64,000 bases of DNA from Yponomeuta sedellus. Lineage: Eukaryota; Arthropoda; Insecta; Lepidoptera; Yponomeutidae. Below, piece after piece: positions 1 to 11,146 of this stretch (its first letter is position 1; each line of letters starts with the position of its first letter). Under the pieces are notes generated by a model that was not told where the DNA came from, searched no databases, and worked only from the letters and a program-made list of their open reading frames with translations. A program made the position numbers and the translations under genes. The stretch covers positions 17,423,988 to 17,487,987 of the forward strand of contig OW203726.1 of the NCBI GenBank assembly GCA_934045075.1, in the 5' to 3' direction.

Positions 1-908
1 ACACGCCATTTTCGGTTCCGCCGACGGTCGTTCCAAATTCAAAATACCACCGGAGCTATAGCCCTCCGAAAATCGGCCTTTTTTCGACCTCTACGCAAAA
101 AAGTCGGCAGCCAACTGGGCGCATGCCAGGGACCAGCGGTAAACGGCATCGTGTCGTCAAAGGACCCAGGTATATGAGAAAAATCCGACATTCTGACATT
201 TCAAGATGGCGGCCGAGATATTGGCTTTCAAAGGTGTCAAATTTACTATGGAGAATTTCTACAAAAAATTTGTACTGAAAATCATCTTTTTCGTAGAAAA
301 TCGTAATTTTTTTGTACTATCGATGGAGGCTAAGCGCCGAAATGAGTACTTGGCTGGGAATGGCGTCACCACGCCGAGGTACTGTAGCATTCCAGTTGGC
401 CATCGACCCATTAAAGTTTGAAAATCACCCTCTTTAATAGAAAATTTTCACCCGAAATAGGATTTTTCATACAAAAATGCATTTCTTTAGTACCACCGAC
501 GGAGGCCAAAGGCCGAAACTACTACTCGGCTGGGAGCGGCTACTTAGTGCCGAGGTGCTGTGGCATTCCAGTTGGCCATCGACTCATCAAAGTTTGAAAA
601 TCACCCACTTTAATAGAAAATTTTCACCCGAAATAGGATTTTTCATACAAAAATGCATTTCTTTAGTACCACCGACGGAGGCCAAAGGCCAAAAAAATTG
701 CTCATCTGTGAATGGCATCGTGTCACGTAGATATTCAGGTCCCTGAGAAAAATCAAACATTTTGAAATTTCTAATTGCCGGCCGAGTTATTGACGATTGA
801 TCAAGGCCAACTTTGTATGAACATTTTGTACTGAAAATCGATTTCCTATAGAAGCCCTCCGCAAGTACTGCCTGCCGCAAATACCTACCGGGTGAACGAC
901 CCGAGTCA
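1..908 (+). repeat. Type A unit, left end cut by window edge
   Basis: Matches 3612-4519 at a constant offset of 3611 bp. It carries the shared landmarks: the AAGATGGCGGC site at 203-213, two complete sub-repeats with a CCAGTTGGCCATCGAC core, and the end hairpin CGGGT-GAACG-ACCCG just before the TA tract. Confidence 0.9.
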
Positions 909-2232
909 TTATATATATATAAAGCTACAATGCGATATACTCACTGATCTAACATCCATACGTTTTCTCGGAAATGGCAAGAGTTGGACGAAAATGATGT
1001 ATGACAAAGTTGTAGGGAATGTACGATATACGGCCATCCTATGGAGCCGATTTTTGAATTTCGAACGCGTTCCACTACGCGAGGGTGCTAACTCTGTCGT
1101 TTACCGACCGATTTGGATGAAATTTTCACCCGGCCTTTTCTTCGACACGCCATTTTCGGTTCCGCCGACGGTCGTTCCAAATTCAAAATACCACCGGAGC
1201 TATAGCCCTCCGAAAATCGGCCTTTTTTCGACCTCTACGCAAAAAAGTCGGCAGCCAACTGGGCGCATGCCAGGGACCAGCCGTAAACGGCATCGTGTCG
1301 TCAAAGGACCCAGGTATATGAGAAAAATCCGACATTCTGACATTTCAAGATGGCGGCCGAGATATTGGCTTTCAAAGGTGTCAAATTTACTATGGAGAAT
1401 TTCTACAAAAAAATTGTACTGAAAATCATCTTTTTCGTAGAAAATCTTAATTTTTTTGTACCATCGATAGAGGCTAAGCGCCAAAATGAGTACTTGGCTG
1501 AGAATGGCGTCACCACGCCGAGGTGCTGTGGCATTCCAGTTGGCCATCGACCCATTAAAGTTTGAAAATCACCCACTTTAATAGAAAATTTTCACCCAAA
1601 ATAGGACTTTTCATACAAAAATGCATTTCTTTAGTACCACCGACGGAGGCCAAAGGCCGAAACTACTACTCGGCTGGGAGCGGCTACTTAGTGCCGAGGT
1701 GCTGTGGCATTCCAGTTGGCCATCGACCCATTAAAGTTTGAAAATCACCCACTTTAATAGAAAATTTTCACCCAAAATAGTTATTTTCATACAAAAATGC
1801 ATTTCTTTAGTACCACCGACGGAGGCCAAAGGCCGAAACTACTACTCGGCTGGGAGCGGCTACTTAGTGCCGAGGTGCTGTGGCATTCCAGTTGGCCATC
1901 GACTCATTAAAGTTTGAAAATCACGCACTATAATAGAAAAATTTCACCCGAAATAGTTATTTTCATACAAAAATGCGTTTCTTTAGTACCACAGGTGGAG
2001 GCCAAAGGCCAAAAAAATTGCTCGTCTGTGAATGGCATCGTGTCACGTAGATATTCAGGTCCCTGAGAAAAATCAAACATTTTGAAATTTCTAATTGCCG
2101 GCCGAGTTATTGACGATTGATCAAGGCCAACTTTGTATGAACATTTTGTACTGAAAATCGATTTCCTATAGAAGCCCTCCGCAAGTTTGTACTGCCTGCC
2201 GCAAATACCTACCGGGTGAACGACCCGAGTCA
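909..2232 (+). repeat. Type A long unit (1324 bp)
   Basis: About 181 bp longer than its neighbours because it holds one extra copy of the internal sub-repeat running from the TTTAATAGAAAATTTTCACCC box to the CCATCGAC/AAAGTTTGAAAAT box. It is nearly identical to the unit at 4520-5843. Confidence 0.9.
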
Positions 2233-3375
2233 TTATATATATATAAAGCTGCAATCCGGTATACTCACTGATCTAACATAATACGTTTTCTCGGAAATGG
2301 CACGAGTTGGACGAAAATGATGTATGACAAAGTTGTAGGGAATGTACGATATACGGCCATCCTATGGAGCCGATTTTTGAATTTCGAACGCGTTCCACTA
2401 CGCGAGGGTGCTAACTCTGTCGTTTACCGACCGATTTGGATGAAATTTTCACCCGGCCTTTTCTTCGACACGCCATTTTCGGTTCCGCCGACGGTCGTTC
2501 CAAATTCAAAATACCACCGGAGCTATAGCCCTCCGAAAATCGGCCTTTTTTCGACCTCTACGCAAAAAAGTCGGCAGCCAACTGGGCGCATGCCAGGGAC
2601 CAGCGGTAAACGGCATCGTGTCGTCAAAGGACCCAGGTATATGAGAAAAATCCGACATTCTGACATTTCAAGATGGCGGCCGAGATATTGGCTTTCAAAG
2701 GTGTCAAATTTACTATGGAGAATTTCTACAAAAAATTTGTACTGAAAATCATCTTTTTCGTAGAAAATCGTAATTTTTTTGTACTATCGATGGAGGCTAA
2801 GCGCCGAAATGAGTACTTGGCTGGGAATGGCGTCACCACGCCGAGGTACTGTAGCATTCCAGTTGGCCATCGACCCATTAAAGTTTGAAAATCACCCTCT
2901 TTAATAGAAAATTTTCACCCGAAATAGGATTTTTCATACAAAAATGCATTTCTTTAGTACCACCGACGGAGGCCAAAGGCCGAAACTACTACTCGGCTGG
3001 GAGCGGCTACTTAGTGCCGAGGTGCTGTGGCATTCCAGTTGGCCATCGACTCATCAAAGTTTGAAAATCACCCACTTTAATAGAAAATTTTCACCCGAAA
3101 TAGGATTTTTCATACAAAAATGCATTTCTTTAGTACCACCGACGGAGGCCAAAGGCCAAAAAAATTGCTCATCTGTGAATGGCATCGTGTCACGTAGATA
3201 TTCAGGTCCCTGAGAAAAATCAAACATTTTGAAATTTCTAATTGCCGGCCGAGTTATTGACGATTGATCAAGGCCAACTTTGTATGAACATTTTGTACTG
3301 AAAATCGATTTCCTATAGAAGCCCTCCGCAAGTACTGCCTGCCGCAAATACCTACCGGGTGAACGACCCGAGTCA
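2233..3375 (+). repeat. Type A unit (1143 bp), zeta variant
   Basis: Distinguished by GCTGCAATCCGG in the lead and by CTAACATAATACG where other units have CTAACATCCATACG. Its closest relative is 7061-8203. The junction at 2233 is the unoccupied counterpart of the place where a type B unit sits in the second higher-order copy. Confidence 0.9.
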
Positions 3376-4519
3376 TTATATATATATAAAGCTACAATGC
3401 GATATACTCACTGATCTAACATCCATACGTTTTCTCGGAAATGGCAAGAGTTGGACGAAAATGATGTATGACAAAGTTGTAGGGAATGTACGATATACGG
3501 CCATCCTATGGAGCCGATTTTTGAATTTCGAACGCGTTCCACTACGCGAGGGTGCTAACTCTGTCGTTTACCGACCGATTTGGATGAAATTTTCACCCGG
3601 CCTTTTCTTCGACACGCCATTTTCGGTTCCGCCGACGGTCGTTCCAAATTCAAAATACCACCGGAGCTATAGCCCTCCGAAAATCGGCCTTTTTTCGACC
3701 TCTACGCAAAAAAGTCGGCAGCCAACTGGGCGCATGCCAGGGACCAGCGGTAAACGGCATCGTGTCGTCAAAGGACCCAGGTATATGAGAAAAATCCGAC
3801 ATTCTGACATTTCAAGATGGCGGCCGAGATATTGGCTTTCAAAGGTGTCAAATTTACTATGGAGAATTTCTACAAAAAATTTGTACTGAAAATCATCTTT
3901 TTCGTAGAAAATCGTAATTTTTTTGTACTATCGATGGAGGCTAAGCGCCGAAATGAGTACTTGGCTGGGAATGGCGTCACCACGCCGAGGTACTGTAGCA
4001 TTCCAGTTGGCCATCGACCCATTAAAGTTTGAAAATCACCCTCTTTAATAGAAAATTTTCACCCGAAATAGGATTTTTCATACAAAAATGCATTTCTTTA
4101 GTACCACCGACGGAGGCCAAAGGCCGAAACTACTACTCGGCTGGGAGCGGCTACTTAGTGCCGAGGTGCTGTGGCATTCCAGTTGGCCATCGACTCATCA
4201 AAGTTTGAAAATCACCCACTTTAATAGAAAATTTTCACCCGAAATAGGATTTTTCATACAAAAATGCATTTCTTTAGTACCACCGACGGAGGCCAAAGGC
4301 CAAAAAAATTGCTCATCTGTGAATGGCATCGTGTCACGTAGATATTCAGGTCCCTGAGAAAAATCAAACATTTTGAAATTTCTAATTGCCGGCCGAGTTA
4401 TTGACGATTGATCAAGGCCAACTTTGTATGAACATTTTGTACTGAAAATCGATTTCCTATAGAAGCCCTCCGCAAGTACTGCCTGCCGCAAATACCTACC
4501 GGGTGAACGACCCGAGTCA
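3376..4519 (+). repeat. Type A unit (1144 bp), delta variant
   Basis: The lead reads GCTACAATGCG...CATCCATACG...GGCAAGAGTTGG. The rest is almost the same as 2233-3375. It closes the first 3611-bp higher-order copy. Confidence 0.9.
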
Positions 4520-5843
4520 TTATATATATATAAAGCTACAATGCGATATACTCACTGATCTAACATCCATACGTTTTCTCGGAAATGGCAAGAGTTGGAC
4601 GAAAATGATGTATGACAAAGTTGTAGGGAATGTACGATATACGGCCATCCTATGGAGCCGATTTTTGAATTTCGAACGCGTTCCACTACGCGAGGGTGCT
4701 AACTCTGTCGTTTACCGACCGATTTGGATGAAATTTTCACCCGGCCTTTTCTTCGACACGCCATTTTCGGTTCCGCCGACGGTCGTTCCAAATTCAAAAT
4801 ACCACCGGAGCTATAGCCCTCCGAAAATCGGCCTTTTTTCGACCTCTACGCAAAAAAGTCGGCAGCCAACTGGGCGCATGCCAGGGACCAGCCGTAAACG
4901 GCATCGTGTCGTCAAAGGACCCAGGTATATGAGAAAAATCCGACATTCTGACATTTCAAGATGGCGGCCGAGATATTGGCTTTCAAAGGTGTCAAATTTA
5001 CTATGGAGAATTTCTACAAAAAAATTGTACTGAAAATCATCTTTTTCGTAGAAAATCTTAATTTTTTTGTACCATCGATAGAGGCTAAGCGCCAAAATGA
5101 GTACTTGGCTGAGAATGGCGTCACCACGCCGAGGTGCTGTGGCATTCCAGTTGGCCATCGACCCATTAAAGTTTGAAAATCACCCACTTTAATAGAAAAT
5201 TTTCACCCAAAATAGGACTTTTCATACAAAAATGCATTTCTTTAGTACCACCGACGGAGGCCAAAGGCCGAAACTACTACTCGGCTGGGAGCGGCTACTT
5301 AGTGCCGAGGTGCTGTGGCATTCCAGTTGGCCATCGACCCATTAAAGTTTGAAAATCACCCACTTTAATAGAAAATTTTCACCCAAAATAGTTATTTTCA
5401 TACAAAAATGCATTTCTTTAGTACCACCGACGGAGGCCAAAGGCCGAAACTACTACTCGGCTGGGAGCGGCTACTTAGTGCCGAGGTGCTGTGGCATTCC
5501 AGTTGGCCATCGACTCATTAAAGTTTGAAAATCACGCACTATAATAGAAAAATTTCACCCGAAATAGTTATTTTCATACAAAAATGCGTTTCTTTAGTAC
5601 CACAGGTGGAGGCCAAAGGCCAAAAAAATTGCTCGTCTGTGAATGGCATCGTGTCACGTAGATATTCAGGTCCCTGAGAAAAATCAAACATTTTGAAATT
5701 TCTAATTGCCGGCCGAGTTATTGACGATTGATCAAGGCCAACTTTGTATGAACATTTTGTACTGAAAATCGATTTCCTATAGAAGCCCTCCGCAAGTTTG
5801 TACTGCCTGCCGCAAATACCTACCGGGTGAACGACCCGAGTCA
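4520..5843 (+). repeat. Type A long unit (1324 bp)
   Basis: Second copy of the long unit, 3611 bp after the one at 909. It is followed by a type B unit instead of the zeta unit that follows the first copy. Confidence 0.9.
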
Positions 5844-7060
5844 TTATATATATATAAAGCTACAATCCGGTATACTCACTGATCTATTCATCCATACGTT
5901 TTCTCGGAAACGGTAAGATTTGGACGAAAATGATGTATGAGAAAGTTGTAGGAAATGTATGAATTACAGCCATCCTATGAAGCCGATTTTTGAATTTCGA
6001 ACGCGTTCCACTACGCGAAGGTGCTAACTCTGTAGTTTACCGGCCGATTTGGATGAAATTTTGATAGAATGGTGATATAGTGATCCGATTGAAAAAAAAA
6101 ATTTTGGTTGTTCGAAATTCAAAATGGCGGCGCAGATATAGCCGACCGAAAAATCGACCTTTGCGCAAAAAAGTCGGCAGCCAACTGGGCATATGCTGGA
6201 GATATGCCGTAAACGGCATCGCGTTGCCAAAAGACCCAGGTATATGAGAAAAATCCGACATCTTGGAATTTCAAGATGGCGGCCGAGATATTGATGATTG
6301 AAAATGACAAATTTTTGTATGGAGATTTAGTACTAAAATTGACTTTTCAACAGAGAAATGGGACAAACTTGCGAGGCCGGAGGCCGAGCTCCGCGAAGCG
6401 GGCACAAAAAGTTCTGCCGCGGCGAGGCCGAAGGCCGAGCTCCGTTTAGGCCGAGGCCGAAGGCCGAGACGATTCAAGTTATAGCGCACAAGTACCAGCG
6501 CAAAAGCAAAAAGGGACAAACTTGCGAGGCCGGAGGCCGAGCTCCGCGGAGCGGGCACGAGGAACTCCGCCGCGGCGAGGCCGAAGGCCGAGCTCCGTTT
6601 AGGCCGAGGCCGAAGGCCGAGACCATTCAGGTTACGGTGCACAAGTACCAGCGCAAAAGCAAAATGGGACAAACTTGCGAGGCCGGAGGCCGAGCTCCGC
6701 GAAGCGGGCACGAGGAACCCCGCCGCGGCGAGGCCGAAGGCCGAGCTCCGTCCAGGCCGAGGCCGAAGGCCGAGACCGTTCAATTTACGGTGCATAAGTA
6801 CCAGCGCAAGAGCAAAGAGGGACAAACTTGCGAGGCCGGAGGCCGAGCTCCGCGGAGCGGGCACGAGGAACCCCGCCGCGGCGAGGCCGAAGGCCGAGCT
6901 CCGTCCAGGCCGAGGCCGAAGGCCGAGACCATACATGTTCCCATGCAACAATTCACTACAATAAGTGTCTAGCGAGGCCTTAGGCCGAGCGCCGCGGAGA
7001 GCGGAGCTCGGAGCGGCTGGGGGTTGGCGCGCGTAAGCGCGCAGGGGGCTCGCCCCCTAG
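5844..7060 (+). repeat. Type B unit (1217 bp) with GC-rich core and hairpin-CTAG end
   Basis: The first part resembles the A lead (TACTCACTGATCTATTCATCC) and carries two ATGGCGGC boxes (6121-6131 and 6273-6283). From 6358 to 6969 there are four exact-period 153-bp GC-rich sub-repeats (starts 6358, 6511, 6664, 6817) built from GGCCGAAGGCCGAG blocks. The end holds hairpin GCGCGC-GTAA-GCGCGC (7027-7042), hairpin GGGGGC-TC-GCCCCC (7044-7057), then CTAG at 7057-7060 followed by T. Because 153 is divisible by 3, open frames run through all four sub-repeats on both strands. I read this as a repeat artefact, not a gene. Confidence 0.9.
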
Positions 7061-8203
7061 TTATATATATATAAAGCTGCAATCCGGTATACTCACTGAT
7101 CTAACATAATACGTTTTCTCGGAAATGGCACGAGTTGGACGAAAATGATGTATGACAAAGTTGTAGGGAATGTACGATATACGGCCATCCTATGGAGCCG
7201 ATTTTTGAATTTCGAACGCGTTCCACTACGCGAGGGTGCTAACTCTGTCGTTTACCGACCGATTTGGATGAAATTTTCACCCGGCCTTTTCTTCGACACG
7301 CCATTTTCGGTTCCGCCGACGGTCGTTCCAAATTCAAAATACCACCGGAGCTATAGCCCTCCGAAAATCGGCCTTTTTTCGACCTCTACGCAAAAAAGTC
7401 GGCAGCCAACTGGGCGCATGCCAGGGACCAGCGGTAAACGGCATCGTGTCGTCAAAGGACCCAGGTATATGAGAAAAATCCGACATTCTGACATTTCAAG
7501 ATGGCGGCCGAGATATTGGCTTTCAAAGGTGTCAAATTTACTATGGAGAATTTCTACAAAAAATTTGTACTGAAAATCATCTTTTTCGTAGAAAATCGTA
7601 ATTTTTTTGTACTATCGATGGAGGCTAAGCGCCGAAATGAGTACTTGGCTGGGAATGGCGTCACCACGCCGAGGTACTGTAGCATTCCAGTTGGCCATCG
7701 ACCCATTAAAGTTTGAAAATCACCCTCTTTAATAGAAAATTTTCACCCGAAATAGGATTTTTCATACAAAAATGCATTTCTTTAGTACCACCGACGGAGG
7801 CCAAAGGCCGAAACTACTACTCGGCTGGGAGCGGCTACTTAGTGCCGAGGTGCTGTGGCATTCCAGTTGGCCATCGACTCATCAAAGTTTGAAAATCACC
7901 CACTTTAATAGAAAATTTTCACCCGAAATAGGATTTTTCATACAAAAATGCATTTCTTTAGTACCACCGACGGAGGCCAAAGGCCAAAAAAATTGCTCAT
8001 CTGTGAATGGCATCGTGTCACGTAGATATTCAGGTCCCTGAGAAAAATCAAACATTTTGAAATTTCTAATTGCCGGCCGAGTTATTGACGATTGATCAAG
8101 GCCAACTTTGTATGAACATTTTGTACTGAAAATCGATTTCCTATAGAAGCCCTCCGCAAGTACTGCCTGCCGCAAATACCTACCGGGTGAACGACCCGAG
8201 TCA
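7061..8203 (+). repeat. Type A unit (1143 bp), zeta variant
   Basis: Same variant as 2233-3375 (GCTGCAATCCGG, CTAACATAATACG). It continues the higher-order repeat interrupted by the B unit before it. Confidence 0.9.
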
Positions 8204-8456
8204 TTATATATATATAAAGCTACAATGCGATATACTCACTGATCTAACATCCATACGTTTTCTCGGAAATGGCAAGAGTTGGACGAAAATGATGTATGAC
8301 AAAGTTGTAGGGAATGTACGATATACGGCCATCCTATGGAGCCGATTTTTGAATTTCGAACGCGTTCCACTACGCGAGGGTGCTAACTCTGTCGTTTACC
8401 GACCGATTTGGATGAAATTTTCACCCGGCCTTTTCTTCGACACGCCATTTTCGGTT
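8204..8456 (+). repeat. Truncated type A unit, right end of array 1
   Basis: Follows the A lead up to CGCCATTTTCGGTT, where full units continue CCGCCGACGG. Instead the sequence changes to unrelated AT-rich DNA, marking the array edge or a rearrangement breakpoint. Confidence 0.85.
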
Positions 8457-8685
8457 ATAATTCTAAGTCTCGTTTTTTCCGGCTCGAAGGACCAACTTCA
8501 AAAAAAATTATTAACTCAAACCCTAATGCGGCCAATATAATTAATTACTGAAATGTTTCAAAAATGTTTAAAAAAACGCTTCTTAATGATTTAATTAAAT
8601 GTTCAAGTGACTTTTTGAGTGGTTGAAAACAATATGCAATAATGAAACAATTCACGGAACGCAGCAGAATTAGTATTAACTGTTA

Positions 8686-9178
8686 AGGCCCCAGTACACA
8701 TTGGCCCATCCTGGCCCACTCTTGACATGGCCATTGTGTACAGTGCAGGCAATGGTGTGTAGTGGCGGACACTAATTTGTCCATCGTGGCGCGTCATCGG
8801 AAAGTTGTCGGTTTTTTGGACACACTTCAAAGGAATCGTGGCGTAGCGTGGCCCGTCCGTGTTCACAGTGTCCTATTGTTTAGTTCGTCACTGACCGCTG
8901 CGCTTACAGGGATGATCATTGGTCATAGAGTACTTTTTTGTTGCGATGATTTTTTGTAAAAATACTTGAGTTTTAAATCGCTTAAAATATCCTTATGCCA
9001 CAATGAAGATAAATCAAAAGACCTTCAAGTTTATTGATTTATCTGAACCCGTAATTTTGCACATTTTGCGGCATTTTTTTTAATAACTTGGTGGTGTACA
9101 TACTTATGTAACACTTGTAAATAAATAAAATAAAATAAGTAAACAAAATAAATTTCTGGCCAATGTGTACTGGGGCCT
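8686..9178. mobile_element. Harbinger-like MITE (493 bp, TTA target duplication)
   Basis: Terminal inverted repeats start AGGCCCCAGTACACATTGGCC on the left and read back as AGGCCCCAGTACACATTGGCC from the right end (9178 backwards). Both sides are flanked by TTA (8683-8685 and 9179-9181). A 3-bp TTA/TAA target duplication is characteristic of PIF/Harbinger DNA transposons. I see no transposase, so this is a non-autonomous copy. Confidence 0.85.
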
Positions 9179-9181
9179 TTA

Positions 9182-11110
9182 CTTGAGTTGTTGATACTGA
9201 TTTTTTTATTTTCAGCCGACTTTTAAAAAGAAAGAAGTTCTCAGTTCGCTATTGTCTTCTTGTTTTTGTGTTTAAATATTTTTTTTTATATGATTTTAAT
9301 GTTTACTAGAAGAGATGTGGTCTACAGGTGGTCCCATAATCACTAATTCAGGGTCTGATGATGAGTTTGAAATCGAGGGAACTCTTTTGTGGTTGAGAGC
9401 CTGAACTGATTTGTTTATTTGATATAGTGACATGTTCATTTGCTTTCGGAGTACACAATTTTGCGGAGCCGTAATGATAGTTACAAAACATTTAAAAAAT
9501 ATATTTTAAACGAATAAAAATCTGATTGTAGTTGAGAATGTTTTTGTTTTTATATTTTTCAAGTCGGTTTCCATTTTTAAAGACAAATATTTTTTCTATA
9601 TCCGTATCCGTTCTGACGGGATCGAATAGCAGCAGTGTTGCCAAATTAGGCAATTTATCTGTATTTAAGTTATCTCGAAAGCTGAAATGACAAATATTGA
9701 AATCTGCTCATCCATTTTTCGGTGACATTCGGGCAATTATCACGTCTTTAGATTTGAAAGATTATTTACTAAGTATTGAACTGTACGGTTTTGATAAGTA
9801 ATAAAAAACGTCGATGGTCTTTTAATTTACATGAAAAGGTATTTTTATATTTTTTAGACGGAATGAGCAAAAAATGGTCAAGTACGACTTGGACTTAGAA
9901 TGTTATTTAATCTAAAATACTTTTTAAGATTTTTTCTTAATAATTAATTTTTTTTTACGTTACATAGCACATTTTTACCTATATTTGTATTTTTGTACTC
10001 GAGTAATTCGTCTTGAAATAATTTATTATTTTTGTTCAAGACAAAGCTGTATTTATTGTGGTACTAACCTTATTTAAAGTTACAGACGACAGCTGATCAA
10101 TCTTAGCATTACTGTTAAAAAGTTGTTTTTAAGTTATTGATGTGATGAGTGTGCTCATATCTTAAAAGTGAACGCGCTTTTGAGCGAATCTTATATGATT
10201 GAAATAAATATAGTGTCACCTTTCACATTCAATACTATCACCTTCAGCACCTTTTGGTGTCTTCAAATTAATAAAGCATAATTTAAAAAAATAATTTGTT
10301 TTTTGAGTTGATAGATATATAGCTAAATCGTAGTACAGCATATTTAATTAGTTTGGTGTTTTGTAAATGTTATGAATATATTTGAAACAAACAAAATACC
10401 ATACTGTTTTATGCGGCTCAAGTATATTCATCTACTACAGATATATTTTACGGTGATTCTGGCAACACAATCTGGCGACGCTGAATCCCGCCAATATTTG
10501 ATTGAAAGCGTCACTTTTTCTTCTTCCTTTCGTACATTGTGCGTGGCGGAATTACGTTTTGAAGTGAATAGAAGCTTGTTTGTGTGATTTGATTACAGAG
10601 TAAGTAAACTGCTGATTTACCTATCTACCTAATGCATTTTCGTCAAAAGTTGTTACCTACTGAATTTCTTATAGTAGGTATCTACTTACTAAGAAATTAG
10701 GTTAACTTTACTGTACATTTATTATGATTTCGTGATACTTAACGAGATAGGAAACCGTCAAAATTTGGTGTGCATAATACATAGATAGAAATAATCCAAG
10801 CCATATTCAAGTAGGTACTGTTCATAATTAGATAACTTATATGTCCTAAACGATGATGGTCAGGCACTTATGCATATCTTAGCGTCTTAGTCGGTGATTT
10901 TGTTTCCTATCAACTTTATCCACAATCAGTTCTTTATTACGTTAACATCACTAATCTTCGACACTAGGCATATAGGGTACCTAGATACCTACGCACCCTT
11001 TCATAGCAGCATTAAAATTTAACACACCGCAATTAATCACGGTGAGTTCTGACGAGTTGTTTGTTACGTACTAGGTAGGTAGGTAGGTTGGTACCTATAT
11101 AAAGCTACAC
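9182..11110. other. AT-rich sequence, no gene seen
   Basis: I see no protein domain or RNA gene. A pyrimidine-rich stretch and CG-containing segment at about 10515-10600, ending CAGA|GTAAGT, could be a noncoding first exon with a donor site, but nothing downstream supports it. A GGTA microsatellite lies at 11071-11092. Confidence 0.4.
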
Positions 11111-11146
11111 GATATATATAGCTACACGAAAATTCATTTCAGTTGA
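11111..11146 (+). promoter_or_regulatory. Orphan core promoter: TATA box plus arthropod initiator
   Basis: TATATATA begins at 11113 and the arthropod initiator TCAGTT occupies 11139-11144, placing the predicted +1 A (11141) 28 bp after the start of the TATA box. This is the spacing expected of an insect TATA promoter. A short ATGA|GTAAGT start-codon/donor arrangement follows at about 11413, a style used by insect secretory and cuticle genes, but I find no coding exon after it. It may be a relic or chance. Confidence 0.35.

Larger units (their letters stand above)
1..8456. repeat. Tandem satellite array 1 (A/B units, 3611-bp higher-order period)
   Basis: Head-to-tail units begin at a TTATATATATATAAAGCT junction at 909, 2233, 3376, 4520, 5844, 7061 and 8204. 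Spacings are 1324, 1143, 1144, 1324, 1217 and 1143 bp. Units 909 + 2233 + 3376 form a 3611-bp higher-order repeat that restarts at 4520; position 206 corresponds to 3817. The second copy has a type B unit added after its long unit. The array enters from beyond the window edge and breaks off inside a unit at 8456. Open frames inside the units recur because the copies are almost identical. No recognisable protein is encoded. Confidence 0.95.

Noticed and set aside
892..1422. Recurring open frames of 71-176 codons in the A units, on both strands
   Set aside because: They recur only because the units are near-identical. Small indels between alpha, beta and zeta variants change their starts and lengths, they overlap on both strands, and none resembles a known protein.
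6271..6951. 226-codon minus-strand frame and 204-codon plus-strand frame in B units as a new protein family
   Set aside because: They are low-complexity translations of a 153-bp repeat. Several frames are open at once for arithmetic reasons, and one plus frame is broken in the last unit.
10515..10601. Noncoding first exon with pyrimidine-rich start and CAGA|GTAAGT donor
   Set aside because: A single donor-like site plus a pyrimidine tract is too weak, and no downstream exon or gene could be linked to it.
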